The translations under genes and the position numbers were made by a program. Below the pieces are notes generated by a model that was given only the letters and a program-made list of their open reading frames with translations, searched no databases and was not told the origin of the DNA. A DNA stretch of 32,365 nt from Actinomycetota bacterium (lineage in GTDB: Bacteria > Actinomycetota > Nitriliruptoria > Nitriliruptorales > Nitriliruptoraceae): contig JAHWJY010000022.1 of assembly GCA_019348135.1 (NCBI GenBank), positions 1 to 32,365 on the forward strand. The letters run 5' to 3'. Shown piece after piece: positions 21,332 through 28,921 of this stretch. Each line of letters starts with the position of its first letter. The first letter of the stretch is position 1.

Positions 21332-22176
21332 ACGTCGAGCCCGGCGAAGAGATCGCTCTCCGGCTCCTCGGTCGCGACGTCGGACCGGATGCGGAGGTAG
21401 GCCTCGTAGGGGTAGGCCGAGCGCTCGAGGTCACGGGGCACCTGGAACCAGAACCCGTCCGGGTCGACCTGGGTGACGTGGGCCCGCAGGGCGTCGTCGC
21501 GACGAGTGAGCCACTCCCCCACCTCGATCAGCGCCGCCGGCTCGCCCTTGGCCTCGTCGCGCTCGGCACGCCGCTCCATCCAGCCCTCGAACGGGCTCTC
21601 GAGGCCGCGCTCGAGCAGGCCCTCGTGGAGCGCCAGCACGCGCTCCGGAGGGAAGGCCGTGCACGCGTACACCTTGGGGACACGCCAGGGCTCGCCCGGG
21701 AGGTCGCCCGTCTCGGCGAGCTCGACGCCGCGGACGGTGACCTCGTGGCACATGATGTGGTCCGGGTGGGGGTAGCCGCCGTCCTCGGGGTAGGTGACCA
21801 CGACGTGGGGCCGTTCAGCGCGGATGACCTCGGCGAGCACCGCGGCCGGCTCGTCGACGGGCGTGCGGGCGAACGTCCCCTCCGGCACGCCGGCGGGGTC
21901 CTCGTGGTAGCCGGAGTCGTGGAAGCCCAGCTGGTGCGTGCGGGTGAAGCCGATGATCCGCACCGCGGCGGCCAGCTCGGCCTCCCGCATCGCGGACATC
22001 CGCTCCGGTGGCACGTCCTCGCAGGCGGGGTTCAGCACCTCGCCGGCCTCACCGCCGGTACAGGTCACCAGCACCACCTCGGCGCCCTCGTCGACGTAGC
22101 GGGCAGCCGTCGCGGCGCCCTTCGACGACTCGTCGTCGGGGTGCGCGTGGACGAACATCAGGCGGCGGGTGGTCAT
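21328..22176 (-). CDS. mca: mycothiol S-conjugate amidase
   Basis: A 282-residue PIG-L/LmbE-type zinc amidase. The zinc motif is HAHPDDES (His12, Asp15) with the third ligand in GGYPHPDH (His137 or His140). Mca-specific blocks are present: SSKGAATAARYVDEGAEV, VTCTGGEAGEVLNP, HQLGFHDSGYHED, IMCHEVTV, ESPFEGWMERR, LRAHVTQVDPDGFWFQVP and the DLFAGLDV end. These and the length favour Mca over MshB. The enzyme cleaves mycothiol S-conjugates into a mercapturic acid, which is exported, and glucosaminyl-inositol. It implies that the organism makes mycothiol. The ATG at 22176 overlaps the upstream stop (ATGA), and the end overlaps the exporter gene (GTGA). Confidence 0.93.
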   Translation of the reverse strand: MTTRRLMFVHAHPDDESSKGAATAARYVDEGAEVVLVTCTGGEAGEVLNPACEDVPPERMSAMREAELAAAVRIIGFTRTHQLGFHDSGYHEDPAGVPEGTFARTPVDEPAAVLAEVIRAERPHVVVTYPEDGGYPHPDHIMCHEVTVRGVELAETGDLPGEPWRVPKVYACTAFPPERVLALHEGLLERGLESPFEGWMERRAERDEAKGEPAALIEVGEWLTRRDDALRAHVTQVDPDGFWFQVPRDLERSAYPYEAYLRIRSDVATEEPESDLFAGLDV

Positions 22177-23015
22177 CGTCGGTCCCGCTCCGCCCCGCCG
22201 AACCGGTCCGCCCACGCCGCGGCGAGGCGTGCGCCGGCCGGGTCGGCCTCCAGCTCGCGGAGGTAGGTGGCCACCTCGTCGGTCGCGAGCTCGACGGCCT
22301 CCTTCGGGCCGCTCAGCCGCACCAGCATCGGCACGCCCGGGTAGGAGCCGAGCTTGACGTCCGGGTGGGCCGCGAGGACCCGCGCGAAGCAGAGGTTCAT
22401 CGCCGACTCCGGGAACCCGTGCGTGAGCTCACGGACCTCCGGTCGGGGGTTGCGTCCCGCGAGCAGCTCGGGCTCGACCGCCTCGGAGAAGATCGCCCGC
22501 AGCTGCGAGGGGACGCCGGGCAGGATCACGATCGTGGCACCGTCGGCGTTGCTGCCGCCGTCGACGTCGACCGCGATCCCGGGGGCCCAGCCGCCGTGAC
22601 GCAGCAGCCGGGCGCCCTCGGGGACCCGCGCCATGCGCATCATGTGCCAGGTGAACTCGTCGGTGACCTCCACGCCCTGCGCGCTCGTCCACTCCAACGC
22701 GCCGGCGATCCGGCCGGTCATCGTCGGGTCCTCGACGAGCTCGCGTCCGAGGCTCGCCGCGACCGCCTCGTACGTGAGGTCGTCCGGGGTGGAGCCGATC
22801 CCCCCGCTCGTGAGGATCACCCGTGGCCGGGACCGTGCCAGCTCGTCCTGGAGCGCGGCGCCGATGTCGTCGAGGTCGTCGGGGACGGTGTGGATCCGCG
22901 TCAGCGGCACCCCGTGCTGCTGCAGGCGCGACGCCATCCACCCCGAGTTCGTGTCCTGGACGAACCCGCCCAGGATCTCGTCGCCGATGACGAGGATGGA
23001 GGCTTCCAGCTGCAC
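22173..23015 (-). CDS. CinA N-terminal-type (MoCF-domain) protein
   Basis: A 280-residue protein equal to the N-terminal part of CinA (COG1058). The molybdopterin-binding-like domain shows ILVIGDEILGG, DTNSGWMASRL, VPDDLDDI, LTSGGIGSTPDDLTYEA and IVILPGVPSQL, all family landmarks. The nicotinamide-nucleotide amidase domain of full CinA is absent, as in many actinobacterial and archaeal members. Members of this group can act as ADP-ribose pyrophosphatases; that is not shown here. The GTG at 23015 has only a weak AGGA upstream. It is the first gene of the operon with mca and the MFS exporter, each joined by 4-nt overlap. Confidence 0.88.
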   Translation of the reverse strand: MQLEASILVIGDEILGGFVQDTNSGWMASRLQQHGVPLTRIHTVPDDLDDIGAALQDELARSRPRVILTSGGIGSTPDDLTYEAVAASLGRELVEDPTMTGRIAGALEWTSAQGVEVTDEFTWHMMRMARVPEGARLLRHGGWAPGIAVDVDGGSNADGATIVILPGVPSQLRAIFSEAVEPELLAGRNPRPEVRELTHGFPESAMNLCFARVLAAHPDVKLGSYPGVPMLVRLSGPKEAVELATDEVATYLRELEADPAGARLAAAWADRFGGAERDRR

Positions 23016-23069
23016 CCGGCGTCCTGCCTGTCGAGGTGACGAGCGGCCGCACGGGGCGGCGCGTCGGCG

Positions 23070-23075
23070 AGGATA
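23070..23075 (-). promoter_or_regulatory. candidate -10 box (TATCCT) for the CinA-like/mca/MFS operon
   Basis: On the minus strand TATCCT lies 54 nt upstream of the GTG at 23015, in the 141-bp divergent region. No good -35 is seen. Confidence 0.35.
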
Positions 23076-23142
23076 GCCCCCGCCCGTTGGCGCCTCCGCG
23101 CCCCGTGGGCGGGGCGTCGGTCGGGCCTGCGGACACGCGTGT

Positions 23143-23148
23143 TAGCGT
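23143..23148 (+). promoter_or_regulatory. candidate leaderless -10 box (TAGCGT) for the membrane protein
   Basis: TAGCGT is followed by 8 nt and the ATG at 23157, with no ribosome site. The expected transcription start coincides with the start codon. Confidence 0.5.
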
Positions 23149-23156
23149 CCGCGACC

Positions 23157-24095
23157 ATGTGGATGAGCACCGAGGACGCCAAGACCGACGTCATCCTGGC
23201 GGGGGCGACCGCGGTGCTCGGCCTGTCCCTGGTGTTCTTCCTGATGAAGATCCCGGGGTACCCGGCGGGCGGCCTCCTCGGCACGGCGCTGTTCCTGATC
23301 TGGATGTTCGCGCTGACGGGGCTCGTCCCCCTGCTGCTCACGCGCTACCGCGAGCTCGGCGCCGAGTCGTACGGGTTCGAGGTCGGCCGCGACGGGCTCC
23401 GGGCGGGGCTCGTGCTGGCCATCCCCATCGTCGTGGCGGGCACGCTCCGCGGCTACCCCGCGCAGGGGTCGCTGCTGCGGGCGGTCCTCGGTCGGTTCTC
23501 CGTGTTCCTGCCCGGCGCGGCCACGATCGGGGGGTCCCCGGCCGGCGCCGCGAGCATCGTGCTCACCGGCATGGTCGAGCTGCTCACGGTGCTCGTCGTC
23601 GTCGCCGGCACGCTGCTGCTCTACCCCTTCCTCACCGTGCGCGGCCGTGAGGCCTTCGCCGCCACCGACATCGACCTCACGCAGGCCACCCGCACCTTCG
23701 GGATGGGTGCCGTCGCGTCGGCACTGGTGATCGGGCTCCTGGCGTCGATCGGGTCGGCCTCGTCCGCCCTGCGCGTGCTCGTGCAGGTCCTGGCACTGGT
23801 GGCGTTCGTGCTGCTCGGGGACCGGCTCGTCCCGGCACGTGCGACCACCGCGAGGGCGGCGGTCATCACGCCGATGGTGGTGGCGTTCCTCGCCGTCCTC
23901 GTGCCACTGATCGGCTTCGACGTCCTCCTGGGCCTCTACGCCGGATCGGTCGCCGCCGGGTTCGTCGCCGTGATGGCCACGGTCATCGAGGGCCGCACGT
24001 ACGCATGGGCCGTCGTGCCGCCGGTGATCGCCATGGCCATCTACCCGCCGTGCGTCCCCGCCCTGCCCCTGGGCTCGGCCGTGTTCATGTGCTGA
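23157..24095 (+). CDS. polytopic membrane protein, unknown function
   Basis: A 312-residue integral membrane protein with about 8-9 hydrophobic helices. I do not recognise the family. The order is a short N-terminus (MWMSTEDAK), two helices, the loop RYRELGAESYGFEVGRDG, then six or seven further helices and a very short tail ending in Cys. The loop-then-helix pattern recalls CPBP-type membrane proteins, but the EExxxR and later His motifs of that family are missing. No transporter signature is visible. The ATG at 23157 is preferred over an in-frame GTG at 23139 because that GTG lies across the TAGCGT box. It is a single-gene unit, ending in a bidirectional terminator shared with ccr. Confidence 0.75.
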   Translation: MWMSTEDAKTDVILAGATAVLGLSLVFFLMKIPGYPAGGLLGTALFLIWMFALTGLVPLLLTRYRELGAESYGFEVGRDGLRAGLVLAIPIVVAGTLRGYPAQGSLLRAVLGRFSVFLPGAATIGGSPAGAASIVLTGMVELLTVLVVVAGTLLLYPFLTVRGREAFAATDIDLTQATRTFGMGAVASALVIGLLASIGSASSALRVLVQVLALVAFVLLGDRLVPARATTARAAVITPMVVAFLAVLVPLIGFDVLLGLYAGSVAAGFVAVMATVIEGRTYAWAVVPPVIAMAIYPPCVPALPLGSAVFMC

Positions 24096-24100
24096 CGCCG

Positions 24101-24128
24101 GCGACCCCGCCGGGATCGACGGGGTCGC
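24101..24128. terminator. bidirectional hairpin terminator between convergent genes
   Basis: A perfect 9-bp stem, GCGACCCCG (24101-24109) with CGGGGTCGC (24120-24128), encloses a 10-nt loop. It lies in the 63-bp gap between the stops of the membrane protein gene (24095) and ccr (24159), so it can serve both strands. Confidence 0.65.
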
Positions 24129-24158
24129 GAGTGGCTGTCCGGCTGCTCCTGGGAGCGC

Positions 24159-25499
24159 CTAGGAGAACCGCTTGTAGACCTCGATCGCCTCGAGGGAGCG
24201 CTCGCGACGCGACGCGTCCTCGACGCCGAGGCCCTCCTCGGGCGAGTTCACCAGGATGCCGATCTTGCCGGTGTGCAGGTTGTGGTGCATCTCGTAGACG
24301 CCCTCCGCCGACTCGTCGAGCGGGTACGTCTTCGACAGGATGGGGTGGATCATCCCGAGGTCGACCAGCTCGTTCGCGGCGTAGGCCTCGTTGTAGTTCG
24401 CGAAGTGCGAGCCGAGGATGCGCTTGAGCTTCATCCACAGGTAGCGGTTGTCGTACTCGTGCATGTAGCCCGTCGTCGACGCGCACGTGACGATGGTGCC
24501 GCCCTTCTTCGCGACGAACACCGACGCCCCGAAGGTCGAGCGGCCCGGGTGCTCGAAGACGATGTCGGGGTCCTTGCCGACGAGCTCGCGGATCTTCTTG
24601 CCGAACCGCTGGTACTCGCGGTAGTCCGGGGTGCCCTCGTCGTCGAAGAAGCGGTAGCCCTCGGCCTTGCGGTCGATGATCGCCTCGACGCCGACCTCGC
24701 GCAGCAGGTCGACCTTGTCCTGGCTCGACACCACGCACACCGGGATGCCGCCGCCGTTCAGCACGAACTGGGTCGCGAACCCGCCGAGACCGCCGGTGGC
24801 GCCCCAGATGAGCACGACGTCACCCTGCTTCATGCGGGCCTCGTTCTCGCCCACGAGCATCCGGTAGGAGGTCGCCATCGTGAGGCCCAGCGACGCGGCC
24901 TCCTCCCAGGTGAGGTGGCGCGGCATCGGCATCAGCTGGTTGGCCTTGACCATGGAGATCTCGGCCATCGCGCCGAAGTTCACCTCGAAGCCCCAGATGC
25001 GCTGCTGCGGGTCGAGCATCGAGTCCTCGTGGCCCTGCGGCGCCTCGAGGTCGACGTAGTTGCAGTGCACGGTGACGCGGTCGCCCGGCTTCCACCGGGT
25101 GACGCCCGGGCCGGTGCGGAGCACGACGCCGGCGGCATCCGATCCGACGATGTGGTACGGCAGGTCGTGCCGGGCCCCGAGGTCGGACTCCTTGCCGTAG
25201 CGCTCGAGGAACCCGAACGTCGGGAGCGGCTCGAAGATCGAGGTCCACACGGTGTTGTAGTTCAGCGCCGACGCCATGGGCGCGATCAGCACCTCGTTCG
25301 GACCCAGCGGCGGGATCGCGACCTCGTCGACGTGGAGGCTCTTGCGGGGGTCCTTCTCCTGGGTGTCCACCCCCTCGAACATGTCGACCTCGTCCTTCCG
25401 GACGACGCAGGCCCGCATGGTCTCGGGGAGGTCGATGGCGGCGAGGGTGTCGCCGTCGGCGCCATCGAGGATGGCCTGTCGGATCTCGTCCATGCTCAC
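24159..25499 (-). CDS. ccr: crotonyl-CoA carboxylase/reductase
   Basis: A 446-residue enzyme of the medium-chain dehydrogenase/reductase family, the usual length for Ccr. The start region holds MRACVVRKDE, GVDTQEKDPRKSLHVDEV, GPNEVLIAPMASALNYNTVWTS (the Asn of the CO2 pocket), HIVGSDAAGVVLRTGPGVTRWKPGDRV and VHCNYVDLE. IWGFEVNFGAMAEIS carries the Phe-Glu pair, and SHFANYNEA the His, that shape CO2 binding in the studied enzyme. The NADPH loop is WGATGGLGGFATQF. It makes ethylmalonyl-CoA from crotonyl-CoA, CO2 and NADPH, for the ethylmalonyl-CoA pathway or polyketide extender supply. The GTG at 25499 has GGAGG 6 nt upstream; an ATG at 25493 is the alternative. No other pathway gene is adjacent. 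Confidence 0.93.
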   Translation of the reverse strand: MSMDEIRQAILDGADGDTLAAIDLPETMRACVVRKDEVDMFEGVDTQEKDPRKSLHVDEVAIPPLGPNEVLIAPMASALNYNTVWTSIFEPLPTFGFLERYGKESDLGARHDLPYHIVGSDAAGVVLRTGPGVTRWKPGDRVTVHCNYVDLEAPQGHEDSMLDPQQRIWGFEVNFGAMAEISMVKANQLMPMPRHLTWEEAASLGLTMATSYRMLVGENEARMKQGDVVLIWGATGGLGGFATQFVLNGGGIPVCVVSSQDKVDLLREVGVEAIIDRKAEGYRFFDDEGTPDYREYQRFGKKIRELVGKDPDIVFEHPGRSTFGASVFVAKKGGTIVTCASTTGYMHEYDNRYLWMKLKRILGSHFANYNEAYAANELVDLGMIHPILSKTYPLDESAEGVYEMHHNLHTGKIGILVNSPEEGLGVEDASRRERSLEAIEVYKRFS

Positions 25500-25560
25500 G
25501 CGCGCGTCCTCCGTGGTCGGTCGTACCTGATCGGAACGGCTCCCCAGCCCGGCGTGGGGA

Positions 25561-25566
25561 ACGCTA
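25561..25566 (-). promoter_or_regulatory. candidate -10 box (TAGCGT) for ccr
   Basis: On the minus strand TAGCGT lies 61 nt upstream of the GTG at 25499. The same hexamer occurs on the plus strand at 25630 for the divergent gene. No clear -35 is visible. Confidence 0.4.
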
Positions 25567-25629
25567 CCAGCGGCCTCGCGGGACCTCGCAGCCGGCCCTG
25601 ACCGCTCGACCCGCGCGGGCGTGGGCAAC

Positions 25630-25635
25630 TAGCGT
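25630..25635 (+). promoter_or_regulatory. candidate -10 box (TAGCGT) for the FAH-family gene
   Basis: TAGCGT is 26 nt upstream of the ATG at 25662, followed by a pyrimidine-rich CCCTCCCTCC leader and a GAGG ribosome site. The same layout precedes the SpoU gene at 29547. Confidence 0.45.
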
Positions 25636-25661
25636 CGGCCCTCCCTCCGACCGAGGTCCCG

Positions 25662-26675
25662 ATGCGGCTCGTCACCTACCTCCCCCCGGACGCGCCGCAG
25701 GACGGCACGTCCTTCGACCTCGACGCCCACGGTCGCGCGGCCGGCCTCCTCCAGGTCTTCGGGGAGGAGGTCCTCGTCGACCTCGAGCGTGCGGGGCGCG
25801 TGGTGGGACGGACCCTCCCCCGGCGGCTGCTCGACCTCGTCGCCGCGGGTCCAGCCGCCTGGGACACCGCGCGGTCCGTCCTCGATCAGGCGACGGAGGG
25901 CGATCTGCCGAGCGGTTACGGCAGCGACGAGCACACCCTCCCGGCGGAGCTCGTCCGGCTCCTGGCGCCGATCCCGACCCCGCCGATGGTGCGCGACTTC
26001 TACGCGTACGAGGACCACGTGCGACGCGGGTTCGCCAAGCGCGGCGCCGACATCCCCCCGGAGTGGTTCGAGCTGCCCGCGTTCTACAAGCAGAACCACC
26101 GCGCCATCCGGGGACCGGAGGAGGAGCTGCCCTGGCCGGCGTTCACGGACGAGCTCGACTACGAGCTCGAGATCGCCATGGTCGTCGGCGTCGGCGGCCG
26201 TGACATCCCCGAGTCCCGCGCCGGCGAGCACGTGTTCGGCTACACGATCATGAACGACGTCTCGGCGCGGGACCTCCAGCGGACCGAGATGGCGGTCCGC
26301 CTGGGACCGGCGAAGTCGAAGGACTTCGCGACCGTCCTCGGACCGGTGCTCGTGACGGCCGACGAGCTCGACCCGCTCGATCTCCATCCCGTCGCCCGCA
26401 TCGACGGCGAGGTCGTGACGGACTCGCGGACCTCGGACATGCGCTGGACCTTCGAGCAGATGCTCGCGTACGTCTCGATCGACGAGGACGTGTTCCCCGG
26501 GGACGTGTTCGGCTCGGGGACGGTCGCCAACGGCTGCGGCCTCGAGCACGGCCGGATGCTGCGGCCGGGCGAGGTGCTCGAGCTCGAGGTCCCGGGCATC
26601 GGGATCCTCCGCAACCGGGTGGGCGTGCCACGGCCGAAGGTGGATCTGCCGCGGCCCCGCGACGGCCTCGCGTGA
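25662..26675 (+). CDS. fumarylacetoacetate hydrolase family protein
   Basis: A 337-residue FAH-superfamily enzyme. The N-terminal ~100 residues form a small domain; the catalytic domain follows with MVRDFYAYEDHVRR (about 108-121), AFYKQNHRAIRGP, the metal-binding acidic pair in YELEIAMVVG, GYTIMNDVSARDLQ, KSKDFATVLGPVLVT and the closing GSGTVANGCGLEHGR. This layout fits metal-dependent C-C bond hydrolases or decarboxylases acting on acylpyruvates and ring-cleavage products. The exact substrate is unknown; fumarylacetoacetate itself is less likely given the protein's length (about 420 residues in true FAH). The ATG at 25662 has GAGG 5 nt upstream. It is divergent from ccr and convergent with the diguanylate cyclase gene, only 3 nt away. 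Confidence 0.9.
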   Translation: MRLVTYLPPDAPQDGTSFDLDAHGRAAGLLQVFGEEVLVDLERAGRVVGRTLPRRLLDLVAAGPAAWDTARSVLDQATEGDLPSGYGSDEHTLPAELVRLLAPIPTPPMVRDFYAYEDHVRRGFAKRGADIPPEWFELPAFYKQNHRAIRGPEEELPWPAFTDELDYELEIAMVVGVGGRDIPESRAGEHVFGYTIMNDVSARDLQRTEMAVRLGPAKSKDFATVLGPVLVTADELDPLDLHPVARIDGEVVTDSRTSDMRWTFEQMLAYVSIDEDVFPGDVFGSGTVANGCGLEHGRMLRPGEVLELEVPGIGILRNRVGVPRPKVDLPRPRDGLA

Positions 26676-26678
26676 CCG

Positions 26679-28370
26679 TCAGGCGTGCATGGACGCGGCC
26701 ACCTCGCCGAGGTCGTCCGCGTGGATCACCCGGTTCCGCCCGCTCTCCTTGGCCTCGTACAGGGCCGCGTCCGCGCGCTGGATCATCTCGCTGCGCGACG
26801 GCAGACCGGACCCGTAGGTCTCGACGCCGAACGACGAGGTCACCTGACCGAGGTAGCGGCCGTCCGAACCCGTGAAGTTCGAGCGCTCGATCGCCTCGCG
26901 CAACCGCTCGGCGACCTGCATCGCCTGCTCGGCGTCGGTGTCGGGGAGGATGACCGCGAACTCCTCGCCGCCGTACCGGCAGACCACGTCGCTCGATCGC
27001 AGGACCCGCAGGGTCAGCTTGGCGAACGAGCGCAGGAGCTCGTCACCGGAGGGGTGCCCGAAGCGGTCGTTGACCTTCTTGAAGAAGTCGATGTCCATGA
27101 GGAACAGGCTGACCGCGAGCGGACCGTCCTCGGCCGCCTTGCGGACCGCCCGGTCGAGCTCCTCCTGCAGCCGCTGCTGGAAGTAGCGGTGGTTGTAGAG
27201 GCCCGTGAGCGCGTCGGTGACCGACAGGTCGCGCAGCTCTGCGTGGAGGCGGGCGTTGTCCAGCGCCAGGGACGCCTCCGTCGCGAGCGTCGCGAGGATG
27301 CGGAGGTCGCGGCCCTTCAGCTTCGGCGAGCGTCCGACCGGCGCCGCGACCTCGACGGTGAGCAGGCCCAGCAGACGTCCCTCGGTGCTGAGCGGGACGA
27401 GCACCAGTGGACTGTCGATGGCGAAGGCGTCGGCCAGGGCGGCGGGGCGCGGGTCCTCGCGCGCGACGAGCCGGGGCGCACGGGCCTCGACGGCCTCGCT
27501 GACCGTGCCGGCGCCGACCGAGAGCTGGAGCGTCTCGAGGAACGCGACCTCGTCCTCGTCGAACCCCGAGCTGCCTCCGGGCCGCAGCTCGCCGTTCGAG
27601 GCGCGCCACACGACGGCGCGTCGGTACCCGAGCTCCGAGACGGTGCCCTGCGCGATGGCCTGCGTCACGTCGTCGAGGTCGAGCGAGCGCTCGAGCTCGG
27701 TGTTGAGCTCCCGCAGGACGGCGAGCTCACGGTTCGACCGCCGCAGGTCCCGCTCGTTGACCGAGCTGAAGTACGCGGTGGCGCCGACCATGACCCACAT
27801 CGTGACGATCGCGAAGATGCCCTGGACGAGCTCGACGAGGTCGGTGTCGACGTCGTCGACGAGGGTGGTGACGTCCACCGGGACGCCGGCGACGTAGAGG
27901 TTGGCGCCCTCGCCACCGAGGCTCGTGCCGGTCAGCATGAGGCCGGCGATCCCGATGGTGTAGGCGAGGGCGAGCTTCACGCCCGTCTGCCACGCGAACA
28001 GCACCGTCACCGCCACGAGCTGCAGGTACAGCAGCACGATGAACGGCGAGAACGGACCGCCGGACGCGGCGAGGACGAGCACCCCCCACGCGGCGTCGAA
28101 CACGAGCGTGAGGTCCCGCAGCCCGCGGACCGCGCGGGGCGTCACGCGGAGCAGGACGAGGACGACGAGGTTCGCGACGAGGTAGACGGCGCTCGCCAGC
28201 GAGAGGAGGTCGCTCGCGACGTCGGTGCCCTCGACCATCCCCGCGAAGGACAGCAGCCCCACCGTGATGAGGACCGCGATCAGCCGGGCGACGGTGAGGA
28301 CGCGGAGCCGTCCGGTGAGCGCCGTGGCGCCGGCCATCGACCGGCGAGCGCTAGAGGAGGAACTCGACAT
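26679..28370 (-). CDS. membrane diguanylate cyclase with GAF domain
   Basis: A 563-residue sensor that makes cyclic di-GMP. About 5-6 membrane helices occupy roughly residues 15-205, with a short coil (about 205-230, RRSNRELAVLRELNTELERS). A GAF domain follows (about 230-385), then a linker and GGDEF domain (about 395-555). The active site is GGEEF at 467-471. The inhibitory site RxxD is intact at Arg458-Asp461, exactly 5 residues before the motif, so product inhibition is expected. The signal sensed is unknown. ATG 28370 is preferred, with GGAGG about 11 nt upstream; a GTG at 28382 lies too close to that site. Its start overlaps the 3' end of the frame-broken FN3 gene by about 20 nt. Confidence 0.92.
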   Translation of the reverse strand: MSSSSSSARRSMAGATALTGRLRVLTVARLIAVLITVGLLSFAGMVEGTDVASDLLSLASAVYLVANLVVLVLLRVTPRAVRGLRDLTLVFDAAWGVLVLAASGGPFSPFIVLLYLQLVAVTVLFAWQTGVKLALAYTIGIAGLMLTGTSLGGEGANLYVAGVPVDVTTLVDDVDTDLVELVQGIFAIVTMWVMVGATAYFSSVNERDLRRSNRELAVLRELNTELERSLDLDDVTQAIAQGTVSELGYRRAVVWRASNGELRPGGSSGFDEDEVAFLETLQLSVGAGTVSEAVEARAPRLVAREDPRPAALADAFAIDSPLVLVPLSTEGRLLGLLTVEVAAPVGRSPKLKGRDLRILATLATEASLALDNARLHAELRDLSVTDALTGLYNHRYFQQRLQEELDRAVRKAAEDGPLAVSLFLMDIDFFKKVNDRFGHPSGDELLRSFAKLTLRVLRSSDVVCRYGGEEFAVILPDTDAEQAMQVAERLREAIERSNFTGSDGRYLGQVTSSFGVETYGSGLPSRSEMIQRADAALYEAKESGRNRVIHADDLGEVAASMHA

Positions 28371-28822
28371 CGTCCTCGTCACCTCCCGCCGGTGGGTCGA
28401 CGGTCAGCAGCGCGGCATCCCGGTCGATGCGACCCTGCGCCATGAGGTAGAGCGGGATCACGAGGACCAGCAGCAGCGGGACCGAGAAGGCCCGTGCGAC
28501 GTCGGACGGGGTCCCGGACCGTGCGCAGGCTCGTCGTCGCGATCAGCTCGAACGGGCCGCCGGGGGTCGTCGACCGGAACACCTCGTAGCGGACGGCCGA
28601 GGGAGCCGACTCGGTGCCGGCGCGGTCGACGGCGATGACCCGGTACTCGTAGCGGACCCCGTCGGTCAGGCGTTCGTCCACGTAGGTCCGGAGCGGTTGC
28701 GGCACGGCGGCGACCGACGCCCAGCGCGCCTCCCCGGCCACACGGCGCTCGATCCGCCAGGACGTGACGTTCGTCGGAGCCGCCGGGGCCGGCCGGGAAG
28801 GGAGGAGCACGCCACACAGCAC
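28351..28822 (-). pseudogene. FN3-like/transmembrane protein gene with a frame break
   Basis: Reading the minus strand from GTG 28822, residues resembling fibronectin type III strands appear: SWRIERRVAGEARWASVA, TYVDERLTDGVRYEYRVIAVDRAGTE, then YEVFRSTTPGGPFELIATTS. After TVRDP the frame turns to Arg/Pro/Gly-rich nonsense. Shifting the frame by one base at a run of four Cs (plus-strand GGGG at 28508-28511) restores sense: DPSDVARAFSVPLLLVLVIPLYLMAQ, a membrane helix, then a 30-residue acidic tail ending DDVEFLL and TAG at 28351-28353. So one extra C breaks the gene. The N-terminus is also odd: no start precedes a hydrophobic ARRIGAAVLCGVLL stretch, and the first FN3 lacks its opening strands. 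A sequencing error, real mutation or decay could explain it. It lies between fxsA and the diguanylate cyclase gene. Confidence 0.65.
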
Positions 28823-28855
28823 CGCGGCACCGATGCGGCGCGCGTGCGGGGTCCT

Positions 28856-28875
28856 GGCCGGCTGCGGGACCGGCC
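28856..28875 (-). terminator. possible hairpin after fxsA
   Basis: A 6-bp perfect stem GGCCGG/CCGGCC with an 8-nt loop lies about 46 nt after the fxsA stop on the minus strand. There is no T tract, and the stem is short. Confidence 0.25.
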
Positions 28876-28921
28876 CTCCGCGTGCGTGGATCTCGCTCTC
28901 CCCCTGACCGGTTGGTCTGCT

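Noticed and set aside
20126-21400. A 424-codon plus-strand frame opposite the MFS gene
   Set aside because: Its translation is His/Arg/Asp/Gln-rich and domain-free; the minus strand encodes a clear 12-helix transporter.
21328-22176. MshB deacetylase rather than Mca
   Set aside because: The C-terminal blocks (LRAHVTQVDPDGFWFQVP, DLFAGL) and length match Mca; MshB lacks that ending.
26685-28445. A 586-codon plus-strand frame opposite the diguanylate cyclase
   Set aside because: Antisense shadow; the GGEEF, RxxD and GAF features are on the minus strand.
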